Assembly (NCBI RefSeq): GCF_000208745.1
Contig: NC_030857.1
Span: 5,511,909-5,575,908 of the forward strand
Length of the DNA: 64,000 nucleotides
Source: Theobroma cacao
Lineage: Eukaryota; Streptophyta; Magnoliopsida; Malvales; Malvaceae
Direction of reading: 5' to 3'
Position 1 is the stretch's first letter; the number at the start of each line of letters is the position of its first letter. The notes under the pieces were generated by a model. The model made no database searches and was not told where the DNA came from. It saw nothing but the letters and a program-made list of their open reading frames with translations. Below are positions 52,124-62,425 of the stretch, piece after piece. The translations under genes were made by a program, and so were the position numbers.

Positions 52124-52608
52124 TAGGGGTGTGCGGACGCCTACAACGGTTTGTTCGATTTTAGATTTTTCAAAATCGAAAAATTTATTTATTTTTTTAA
52201 ATTTGAAATCGAATTGAAAAATATTGATGATTGAAAAACTAAAAATTGAACTATTTCGATTGGTTCGGTTTGAATTTATGAAAAATATGCTAAAATTATA
52301 TATATATATATATTAGATATCAAATAACGTTTGATTTACTTGCTTGAGTTCAAATCCACATGATTCACACCTTAACTTAGCTATAATAAAAATTAGAATT
52401 TTTGTGGAGAAAGACTTGTGTAATCAATAAAATTATCCCTCTTTATAAAAGCATTTTTCACTTCGATTAGTTCAATTACAAATTTTCTCAATAAAAAACC
52501 AAACTAATTAAACTGTTGTAACTAAACACCAAACTAAACAAACCGAAAAATCAAACTCAATTTGATTCAAATTGGTTCTTCAATTAGGTTTGAATTTGCA
52601 CACTGCTA
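52124..52608. mobile_element. Intact non-autonomous hAT-type MITE (485 bp)
   Basis: The left end TAGGGGTGTGC and the reverse complement of the right end, TAGCAGTGTGC, agree at 9 of 11 positions. The sequence GTATTGGT occurs directly on both sides (52116-52123 and 52609-52616), a perfect 8-bp target duplication as made by hAT transposases. The interior is AT-rich with subterminal motifs of the CGATTGGTTCGG kind and no coding frame. The perfect duplication suggests a fairly recent insertion. Confidence 0.75.
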
Positions 52609-52730
52609 GTATTGGTCCACCTCATCTCAAGGTCAAGTAGTTCTGAAGAAACCTTAAACACTTAACAGTTTATACACACTGAGGTCTTTTAAAGAAGAGA
52701 TTTCAACTTTGAAAGTCCTTGTTTTTTTAT

Positions 52731-52750
52731 ATAATAATAATAATAATAAT
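52731..52750. repeat. (TAA)n microsatellite
   Basis: Six to seven TAA/ATA units in a row just after an A/T-rich lead. Confidence 0.85.
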
Positions 52751-54080
52751 AGTATACTATTAATGATGGAAGCGCAACCAGAATAACCTTGGTGGTGATT
52801 TTGGTTTCCCGCATGTAGGAAGCCAATAAGGATTTGTTAGGGTACAATCAGGTAGGTGAAGCAACTTGAGGAGTTACGTAAATAGGTGGAATAAGAGTTA
52901 CATAGCATAACTGGCGGAGGGAGAAAATTTTGGAGGACAGAGAAATAAACGGGGAGCTAGGAGCTGAAACAAATTTATTGAAATTGGTGGATGGTTCCTA
53001 TAAAACAAAAGAGGCCCCAGCCAACATACAAGTCCATAAATTTGATGACAGGGCCCATGTCTTATATACAGGGCAGTCCAAGCCATGTCAGGACACTTGC
53101 TGTCCCCATATGTCCAAATCACTACAGGTGAGCTGAGCCATTGGTCCACAATGACCACTCATAAAATAAAAGAAAAAGAAAAAGTTATGGAAACTACAGC
53201 TTGGGATTTGTTGCTGCACAAGTTTGAGCCTCACCAGCTTTCCCTTTTTGCACTTTTCATATATTGAAAAAAAAAAAAAAAGCATTTGTCTTCAATGTGA
53301 CATTTTATTATAAGACTTGTGTGGATATTAGAATTTGGAAATTATTTATTCGAATTTTGAGATACACAGATAAAATCTGTAAAATAAGAGAAGATTATCT
53401 CTAATTTGTGTAATCTAAAATATATATATATAAAGTAATTTTGCTCTTATTTTGCATTTTCTTTGTTACTCAATTGAATTCAATTATCTAAACTTGTACC
53501 ACTTGGGTTTGGCTCCTTTATAATCTTTCAAGGAGTAGAAGAAGCCTTTGTTTTAAGATTTCTCCAATTCAATATGGAAGGGTAATTCTATCTCCCTCTT
53601 GGTAGAGATATTTTATTTATGCTTGAATGAGGCCTAAGAATTGAGATTGTCCCATCATAAGTCGTCTATAGGCCAGGCCTCGGGGTAAAATGAATCTTAC
53701 AAATGGCTGCAACCGAAAGAAGAGGGAAGTGTTTCCAATGGCATTCTAGCAGATCAGCATTCAAGCAAATCCAAAACACAAGCCCGATATGAATATTTGT
53801 TAGGATTGTTCAGTTGAGCCAAATCAAATATCTTTTCAACGTCGGCCCAATTTCATTTTTTCTTTTTTCTTTTTATAATCTAAAAGATATCTTCTTTTCA
53901 GAAGTTCTAGCTAAGATTAAACACTCTCTTCTTTGCAACCATTTTTCAAAATTAACAATTTAGTTTAGAGATAATGGTTGGAAAGAATCAACAAGATCAC
54001 CATTTAAAACGGATATTATATTAACTACCAAGAGAAATACAGGGAAATTTCAAATCCAAGATTTCTTATCTTCTAATCCT
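52751..54080. other. Upstream region of the xylogen-like gene
   Basis: No supported gene. The open frame at 52930-53136 is unlike known proteins. An A-run lies at 53266-53281 and a short AT run at about 53420-53432. Confidence 0.4.
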
Positions 54081-54088
54081 TATTTAAA
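54081..54088 (+). promoter_or_regulatory. Candidate TATA box of the xylogen-like gene
   Basis: TATTTAAA lies 110 bases before the start codon, which would give a leader of about 80 bases. The motif is a good but not perfect plant TATA box. Confidence 0.45.
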
Positions 54089-54198
54089 ACTTACCCAGTA
54101 GAGCTTAGTAGGGTTAGAATTTTTCAGTCATTGTTGATCATTTCATACTATTCAATCTTTAGACTCCAAGCTACTTTCTTCAAATCCAAGAAAACAAA

Positions 54199-55319
54199 AT
54201 GGTGAGATTTGCGATTGCCATTGGCATTTTTGTGGCCTGCCTTGCGGTGGCAGAGCCCAATACGTCACCTTCATCAGCTCCATCGCCCTCAGCGGGTTGC
54301 TCCACAATCATATATGACATGGTGGATTGTGTCTCGTTCTTGAGCGTTGGCAGCAAGGACAAGAAACCATCACCTTCGTGTTGCTCTGGCTTTGAAACAG
54401 TGCTGAATACTGATCCCAAGTGCATTTGTGAAGCATTGAAGAGCAGTGCTGAATTGGGTATCGACGTGGATCTTAAAAGGGCTGCCACTCTGCCTTCTGC
54501 TTGTGGGGTTTCTGCTCCTCCTATTAGCAACTGTAACGGTAAATACTAAATGATCACCTATTTAAAAGTTTCCATTATCATAAAATGTTTTTAATCTATT
54601 ACTTTTTTTGATAACAATGGACTGTTGCCAATGCCAATGCAGTTTCTTTGTCTCCTGGTACAGCTCCTGGTACGGCACCAGGTACAGCTCCTGGTGCGGC
54701 TCCTGGTACAGCTCCTGATACAGCTCCCGGTACGTGCTCATTCTTCTCCATGCGACATATATTTTCAACTTTTCATCTTTCTGTTAATTGATCAGTTTTA
54801 CTTTTCATTATGATTAGAACTGATGGATTTGAAAATCAGATTATGATGGTTACATTCTTCCTATTAAGATTACAAGGAGAGAATATTGCAGACTGAAAAA
54901 AGATTGAGATTGTGACAATCAATCAAATTTATCATACTGAGAACTACATTGAGGCTTAACATGTAGGAGTACATGAATACGAAGTTTGATTAAGCTAAAT
55001 TAATTACTGCTATATATGTTGCATCAAAATGTAGTATATTAAGGATTAATATTTCGTTTAAAAGAACTCATATTTTCTTTGCTATACTACTGCAGTTAAC
55101 CCTCCACCACCACCATCCGATGGAGCTCCATCCCCCAGCACACCAGAGGCGCCTGCCGATCCAGGCACATCAATTACCCCAGCACCATCAACCGACGACG
55201 GTGATGACGTTGCTAAACAAGCTCCGGCGCCGGCCCTGTCAGGAACCTACTCTCTATCAGCTAGTTTCTTTGCAGTCATTAGCATGCTAATGGTTTCTTT
55301 CTCTTATGTTTCAGTCTAA
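54199..55319 (+). CDS. Xylogen-like GPI-anchored lipid-transfer/arabinogalactan protein (3 exons, 216 aa)
   Basis: Exons: 54199-54538, 54643-54729, 55096-55319, all joined in phase 1. Residues 1-18 are a signal peptide. The eight-cysteine lipid-transfer motif is complete: C34-x9-C44-x16-CC(61,62)-x12-C75-x-C77-x24-C102-x9-C112. Exon 2 (114-142) is a PGTA-type repeat, and exon 3 adds Pro/Ser/Ala-rich sequence; these Ala-Pro, Ser-Pro and Thr-Pro pairs are arabinogalactan glycosylation modules. The C-end is hydrophobic (SLSASFFAVISMLMVSFSYV), a GPI-anchor signal. Founding xylogen directs tracheary element differentiation; this member's role is inferred only as a plasma-membrane or wall lipid-binding glycoprotein. 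It lies directly upstream of ACC1. Confidence 0.92.
54653..54729 (+). repeat. 12-base coding minisatellite in exon 2 of the xylogen-like gene
   Basis: About six units of a CCTGGTACAGCT-like 12-mer in tandem, encoding PGTA with PGAA and PDTA variants. Nearly the whole exon consists of the repeat, so copy number could vary without frameshift. Confidence 0.8.
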
Positions 55320-58300
55320 TTTCCTTTCTCTTTGCTTTGTTTCTTAGGCTAGTTAGTTTTGAACTTGGCAGGATGATCGATCCTTAGGTTTAAGTGGTGT
55401 CTACTTCTCTAGCGCTGTAGCTCATTGCTTTGTCTTTTAGGTTTTGAACTCAAACGAAGTTCCCTTCGTTTCCCTTTTTTGTCTATAAATTTCCTGCCGT
55501 TTTTAATATTTTCAGTTTTGTTTGAAAGTAGTAATTATTTATTTGTTCTCATAAATCGCAATATAAGAGTACGAAGTCTGGAGCTTCAAGCTTTTCTGGG
55601 TCGTTGTTTCTTGGACAATGGCTTCATCTAAACTGATAAGCCCTGGCCTCGATTTGAATTCCCTAAACCATATGACATATAAATCATCACCCAGCCATAT
55701 AAAAATGGAATTAATTATATTCCCTTAGAATCAAGCGTTGATCAGTGTTCACTTATTGCCTACTTACCAACTGCAAATTTATACTAGATTTTCTCTGATG
55801 CATAATTAACAGTATTTTTCCTTGAGACTGATAACAATTTGGGCTCTTCATTATGCTGGAAAGATATAAATATATTATAATATCACTTTTCTCTCTTAGA
55901 GCTTAACAACCCATGTCAAATATGTTGGTTATATACCAAAAATAGTAGATTAATAATAACTCAAAAATATATGCATACCATAAATATGACCACAGTGTTT
56001 AGATTGAGACATGTGTATTTCGCTAGCCTGTCGCCTCCAGGATACAATAGCCCAACATGTGCCTCTATGGTACATTCTAAAGGTCTGCATTGCCTAAAAG
56101 GTTAAATAGCTCTTGTACAATACCTTTTCTCCACGTATTATTATTTAATATCTTTCATAAAAGTAATAACAATGTAGTATAAGAGAAACATGCAAGAAAA
56201 AGGTTGAACGTATAAAGATGTAGAACATGCATGTGTAGGAATAATGTGTAAGGAAGGGTTTCGAATGGGTTAGGCGAGGCCTGTTTTATAGGTCTAAGAA
56301 TGGTAGGTAGAAGGGCAAATGATTTTATGAACTAATTCATATAATAAATTCGTCTTTTAATGTTCAAAAAAAGTTAATGCCAATATTAACTTCTTCCAAA
56401 AAGTATAGTTTGACTTTATAAAATTAGATCAAGACATTTATCTTGTTGCTCGTAATTTATTTATTTTTATTAAAATGCTCATAATTCCCACAAAATACTA
56501 GGGTGGTTTGGTTCCCCCCCCCCCCCATCCTACTGGACCATATGAAAGAGATAAAAGCATTTGCTATGACAGGTATTTGCTCAGAATGGTGAGAAAATTC
56601 TTATGAGTTCGATAGTCAGAGTCAACGAAAAGTGCATCGTTTTCTGTCATTGTTATGCTCATGGCTCATCATTAAGCATGGAAAGGGCGTTGGGGGTTGA
56701 ACCGTTGGAAGGGAAGAAAATTGTGGCCTCTATAAAAGTGTGTTGGGTCAATTTATTTATTGTGCTACTCTTTGCCATCTGGTATGTGCTGCTAGTATAT
56801 CATAGCTCTGAATAGCATTTCACGCCCTCAGGAATTAATCCTAACAATCAAGATTTCATAACCTTAACCATAAATCAAGGATGATAAATGAAGTTACTAC
56901 ATCGAGTACATTCCCACTCCAGAAATCTGGAATTTTAGTACACAAGAGGAAGGAAGTTTGGTAAACCAACCCATGTCCAAATATGGTCCAAGTATCTGAA
57001 CAAAGAAACAGAAAATGAAAAATCCAGTCCCCTCCCTTAACAAAGGTGAAGGTGATTGATGGCAAAGGTAGTTTCCAGCTTAGCATATTGAATTTGACTT
57101 TGGAAGTAGGTGTTGGGATGGGAGGTAGGTTGCACTGATTAATAAAGGCACACAGCGCCAGTGGTATTAATTCCTAAGCATTTGAGACCTCACGAAATTA
57201 TAAAGCCATAGTTTGTGGCCATACCATACCAACGCTTTATCATCACTTCGTTTTCTTCTTTTGATTGGGCCACGCAACTTGTAACTAGAACTGTCAAGAA
57301 TCATTACGGATTAAGTTATATAATAAATTTGAGCAACCCATGTTATATTTATATGTTTAAGAAATAATTTTTAATTTAATAAATATAATTTTTTATCATT
57401 ATTTTAGTATTTTTTTAAAAAAATGAATTTAACACGAGATAACTCATTGCATGAGGTCAACAACAAGAGAAAATACCTGCTTAATACTATATTAAATTTT
57501 TAAAACGAATATTCAATTCAAAATCAATTGACAATCGGTGAAGTGATTTTTATTGTATTTATTTATTTAAAATACTCAACTTAAAAGGTGTAAATTCTTT
57601 TTATCACTTTTTTAATAAGTTGGAGGTTTGGAGATCTTAAATCACATGAAAAATGTGACAGACATGTGCTAGCATTAACTAGAACCCTGCTATGGTGATA
57701 AAAGATTGTTTTAACATTCATTTCTTTTACCAATAAGAATAGTGTTTTTTCATAAATGAATTTGAATTAATTAATCTATATCTTAAGATTGTAAGTCAGA
57801 TCTTACAAGTTTATTTATTCTCGTAATCTCGAGAGATGAGCTCCGGAGATTATTCACATACCTCTTAAAAGTATAAAGTATGTATGTATCCTTTTTGTAA
57901 AAAAGGTATGCTATTTAGTAATTGTTCCTTCTTTGTTTCTTTTTTACTGTTACTTGTGGAATTTTATCTTTCATCTTTCTTTAATTCCCAATAAAATTAA
58001 TATGCCTTTAAGAAAAATAGATTAAAACTATTGGATTATTAGTATTTTTCATGTACAAAATTAATGCAGAAGAAATTTAATAATGAAACTTTCTTCTGAA
58101 AGAAGTCTTCTTGTTGGTTTTTTTCCAAAGAAATTTGTGGACTCATCAAATTATGCTTTGTTCACGTAACAATGCAAGTGATATATATTACTGTGTTACA
58201 TATAATGTAAAGTAAATTATTAACATTTTATATATTTAAGGAGGATTTATATTGGGTGGCCATCAATTTCTTGCAATTGGCTAGAAAAAAGAATGCACTG

Positions 58301-58670
58301 AAGACAAGAAGAATTTCAACAAACAAAAATAATAAAAGCACAAGCCTTATTGCTCATTCCTTCTTTTAAAATTTAAGAAACATTTCAATGGCTAAAGAAT
58401 CTTTTAATTATGAGTCAATTTCAAGTGTTTATATTATCTATTGATTGAGTTTTTAATGCACTTCAAACTTTAAAGGATTGATATTCTAGCTACCTTTTAT
58501 TTGTTTTATAAAACTTTAGTTAACTCTGCACAAATCGAAGCAAATCTTGCATAATTCTGTTAAGAAAATCCAAGCCATGGAAACAATAATAATAATAACA
58601 AACAAATCAACCTTCGTACAGAAGAATTCGTAATGAGATTAAAAGTATATTTATCATGATAAGTGTGATG
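55320..58670. other. Gene-free stretch downstream of the xylogen-like gene
   Basis: 3' UTR followed by AT-rich spacer, with a 13-base C run at 56514-56526. TAGAACTGTCAAG at 57289 resembles a hAT terminus of the TAGRGCTGTCAA kind, but no partner end was found. No gene supported. Confidence 0.45.
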
Positions 58671-58678
58671 ATTTTAAA

Positions 58679-59570
58679 TGTCCGTTTGGTAATCGAAAAA
58701 TGATTTGTTCGAAAAAAAAAATTTGTGTAAAATGTTTTACAGAAAAATTTAACATTTTTTGTTGTTTAGATAATCTGTCGAAAATATTTTTTGTTGTTTA
58801 GATCATTTTATAAAAATTATTTTTCATCATGGTGAAGTTATTGTGTTAAAAATAATAAATAGGAGTTGATTACAAAACAATATTGATATTTGATTTTCAC
58901 TTATGTGGGATTACAATTAAGAATGGAAATGAAAATGGGCAAAATCAATAATGATATTTTTCAAAGCATTTAATCATATATCTGTAATGAAAATAAACTC
59001 TAATTTAAAAAAAAATTCAATCTTATTACTTTTTTATCATTACTATAAAAATACAAATATTTATTGATTGTGTAAGATATCCAAAACCTATACTTATAAA
59101 TATATATTCATTAAATATCGATCATTGAAATATTTTTTATTATAATTATTAATAAGATTTAAACCTATTATAAATGTGTATTTATCAAATGATGATTATT
59201 AAAATATTTTTTATTATAATTATTAGTAAAGTTTATTCTATTTATAAATAAAAAAATTAATTGTATTGAATGGTTTCGTTAAAAAAATATTTTTTTAATT
59301 TTAATAGTGTTGTATAATTTAAATATTAATATTTTAAATTAAATATTAATATTCATCAAATTTATACTAATAAACTTAGTATACAAGTGCTTTTTTTTGT
59401 TATCTAAAAAATGTCTTACGCTCTTCAAAAGTGTAAGACATTTTTCGTGATTAACCCTGTTGACTCGTAAAATGTTTTACATCTGGAATTAATTTCTATT
59501 TTCTAAACAAGTGTAAGTCCTGAAAACATTTTTTGACAAATATTTTACTGCAAAACAAATGGACCCTCAA
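58679..59570. mobile_element. Decayed MITE-like element with GTCCRTTTG ends
   Basis: The left side reads TGTCCGTTTGGTAATCG, and the right side read inverted gives GGTCCATTTGTTTTGCAG. Both flanks then carry AAAATGTTTTAC-like motifs, typical of a widespread class of small plant DNA elements. There is no transposase and no clean target duplication, so the class (hAT is likely) and the exact ends are uncertain. Confidence 0.35.
59092..59238. repeat. Imperfect tandem duplication of a ~73-base unit
   Basis: 59092-59165 and 59166-59238 align along their whole length and share the 23-base AT-only block at 59130-59152 and 59203-59225, which starts AAATATTTTTTATTA. The unit lies inside the MITE-like element. 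Confidence 0.65.
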
Positions 59571-61330
59571 TTATGATATCTATTATAATGTGTCTTATGA
59601 TTCACTTTTGATATTTGATAATATGGTAAACATATTGACCCATATTTTTTTTTTGTTAATTTCATAATGTATTATAGGACTTATACCGTAGATCATAATG
59701 ATAAATCATAAAAGAATATAATCCAGAGCATATGGCACAATCGATCAAAATATTCTAAAATATATAAACACGATAATACAAGAATCATTGACCATATCAC
59801 CAATGAAATCCAAGAATATTTATTTTTTGGGAAAACTTGAACGTACAAGAAATATCAACAGCCACCATTATCCTTTCCGATGATACGCATAATATCTATA
59901 ATCCCATGCTACATGGAAGTTAATTATTCAAGCTAGATTTTACCTTTCGTCTTAACTTATACTTACATACATATAAGCAATTAATAACTAGTTCTTGAAT
60001 AATTAACTTAAAGCACCAAACCCTCCTTTTAAGAATTTTAATATAATTTGATAATTTCGTTTACGCCATGATTAACTAGTCAATCTCACCATCCATTTTC
60101 TTCCATATAAGTTTCTGAATAAAAACTGATAATCATATATTAACGATGTGGGCTTTTTATCGTATTGATTAAATGCTGAGTATAACCCAAGATGAAGAGA
60201 TGTCATAGAAAGGTAGAAGTGACAAAGGAGTGCATGGATGGACCTAACCACCAGCCATAAGCTCCATGCAAAATTAATGTCTCCCCACACGTTTTCTTCA
60301 TGAATAATCCAATTCATCTTGCACCTGTACACCTCATCACATTTAATTAACAAAATATATTGACAACAAGGATGCATTCCGCACCACAACTTCAAAATAG
60401 AGATAAAATGAAACAAAGAAAAAAAAGGCATGAGTTGAGATTTTGATAGATTAGATTACTTGTAATGGAATTCATATTAATAAAAAATTGAATAGATTTA
60501 GACTTTTGCTTAACAGGTATATTTTTTAGGTAAAAAATGTGAACTCGTAACACTAATGTTTAATCCAAATTTAATCTCAATTGATTAAATTATTTTGTTA
60601 ATAATTATTATATTTTTATTAAAATTTAATATTAAAAAATTAATATAAATTTTTTTTATTTTTTTAATTAAAAAAATTCAAACTCTACTATTTAAGTAGA
60701 GAGATAATGTATCAACTAATAAATTAAATATTTGAGTGTAAATTTTTTTTTAAAAAATATTATAATTAAAAGAATGAGTCTGAGTTTGAATTTGATTTAT
60801 TTTTTAATGAAAAAGCTTGATAGACTCGACCCTCTTTGGTCCATAAACACCTCTGAGCAAAGTGTTATTTTAAGATCGAAAATTAGATTAAGAAATAATT
60901 TAAAAATAGTTGGGTGCTAAAAAAAATTTAATAAAAACAACAAACATGATTCCACCCAAATAATAGTATAATAATAAACAAAAGCACAGCTAATCTAATG
61001 AAAATCTTAGAAGAGAAGGGTTGGTCGACTACACCACCAAATACCCAACGCACAGTCAAGGCACGCCACCTCCAATATGTGTATCCATGGAAAATGCGTT
61101 AACAGAGCCTTAAAACATATCTACAAATTTTTTGTCTTTTAGCCAAAGAAGACTCTTTGGTTAACCGGAAAGAAAAGATGGCGAATTATTCCAAAAGAAT
61201 TGTAGCAATAGAAAGCAAGAAGGCAAGAGACTGGGGTAGCTGGGAACTACTACAACCTGTGTCACAGCAAACAAAAAAGAAGGAAAAACGAAGGGGTAAA
61301 GGGGTTTGAGGGGTGGTGTGGCAGGGGCAG
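59571..61330. other. AT-rich spacer and distal promoter region of ACC1
   Basis: No supported gene; the open frame 60072-60431 on the minus strand has no recognisable content. A dispersed repeat copy sits at 60668-60745. Composition becomes less AT-rich after about 61020 on approach to ACC1. Confidence 0.45.
60668..60745 (+). repeat. Dispersed repeat, third copy
   Basis: ATTCAAACTCTACTATTTAA and ATCAACTAATAAAT align with 42275-42363 in the same orientation and with the inverted copy at 22548-22630. Confidence 0.4.
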
Positions 61331-61334
61331 CTAC

Positions 61335-61340
61335 CACGTG
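61335..61340 (+). promoter_or_regulatory. G-box upstream of ACC1
   Basis: A CACGTG palindrome, the bZIP/bHLH core, lies just upstream of the probable leader start. An A/T-rich CATAAAAAAGA at about 61372-61382 could serve as a weak TATA element. Function is inferred from position. Confidence 0.4.
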
Positions 61341-61650
61341 CAGGTCGTCATTAAAAAGGCCGTTAAAACCTCATAAAAAAGACCCACCCTTCCGCTACCC
61401 CAAACCTAACTCTCTGCTAACACATAACTTCTACTATTAAGGATTTCTAACATTGCTTTGCATGTGCACTCGAAAACACACGTTCTGCACTTCCTGGCTG
61501 TGTCTTGTGATCCCTCTTCATCTCTCTTTCTCTCTGTTCTGTTTTCTTTTACCAAGAAATTAGAAAAGTATGCTTCATTCCCATATATCAAATTGAAGAC
61601 TTTGTTTTGATCCCAACCGTCCTGGATTAAAAAGTTCTTCTTTTTGTGAG

Positions 61651-62424
61651 GTATGTCATATTTTTTTGTGGGTTCTTTACAGAATTGAGCATTGTTTTCT
61701 TTTGAAGCCAAGAAGTGATATTCTAGCTGGGAACTACGTTTTTCTTTTTGAAAAAGGTTTTGTTGTTTTATGAAGTTTGAAAAGTTATGGTTTTTGTTTT
61801 TGAGGGTGGGCTTGTAATTCTGTTGATTGAGGTTTCGGTTTGGTAAGGATTTCAAAACAATAATTTTGAACTTTTGGAGGGTTTTTAATGATTATTTTTT
61901 GCTTTCTAAAGTAGTGCTTTTGTTGAAATCAAATGTTTTTCTGATCTTGCATCTGGGGAATTTTACTCGTAGGCCATGTTTGGTTTTTTGGAACTGGAAT
62001 TGGAATCACCAATGAATAAACTAATAAATTTTTGTTCTAAAGTCTGATTCTTTCGGTACCATGTCATCTAAACTAAGTTAAGAGTATCAGGAAAAATTTT
62101 AAAATAAGTCATATCATATTCAGTTATGTGCAACGAAACAGGGCTTTGGTACAGATACGGTGCGTTTGTGCAGCTAATCCTATTACTATTTCTTTTTGGC
62201 CGGGGTTCAACTTGAAGGAGTTGCTTGATTAAGCTATTGATTGATTTACAGGTTTAAGGAAATACGCCTATTTTTAAAGTCTCAGTTCAGAATTAGACTG
62301 CTACTATTCAAACGTTATCCACTTGAATTTGTTAAGAACACACTGAATGAGTACAACTTTATTTCATTATTGATTAATATTTGAATCCTCATCCTTGTTA
62401 ATTATTTGATTTCTTGATATGCAG
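61651..62424 (+). other. Predicted leader intron of ACC1
   Basis: The donor TTGTGAG|gtatgt at 61651 and the acceptor tgatatgcag ending at 62424 bound a T-rich interval of 774 bases. The second exon would contribute a single base before the ATG at 62426. Confidence 0.6.
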
Positions 62425-62425
62425 C

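Noticed and set aside
54180..54530. Minus-strand frame of 116 codons opposite exon 1 of the xylogen-like gene
   Set aside because: It is an antisense shadow; the plus strand has a signal peptide and a complete eight-cysteine motif.
57289..57660. hAT element starting TAGAACTGTCAAG
   Set aside because: No matching right end or 8-bp duplication could be found, so a single 13-base similarity is not enough for a feature.
60072..60431. Minus-strand frame of 119 codons before ACC1
   Set aside because: Composition looks random and no family motif or neighbouring exon was found.
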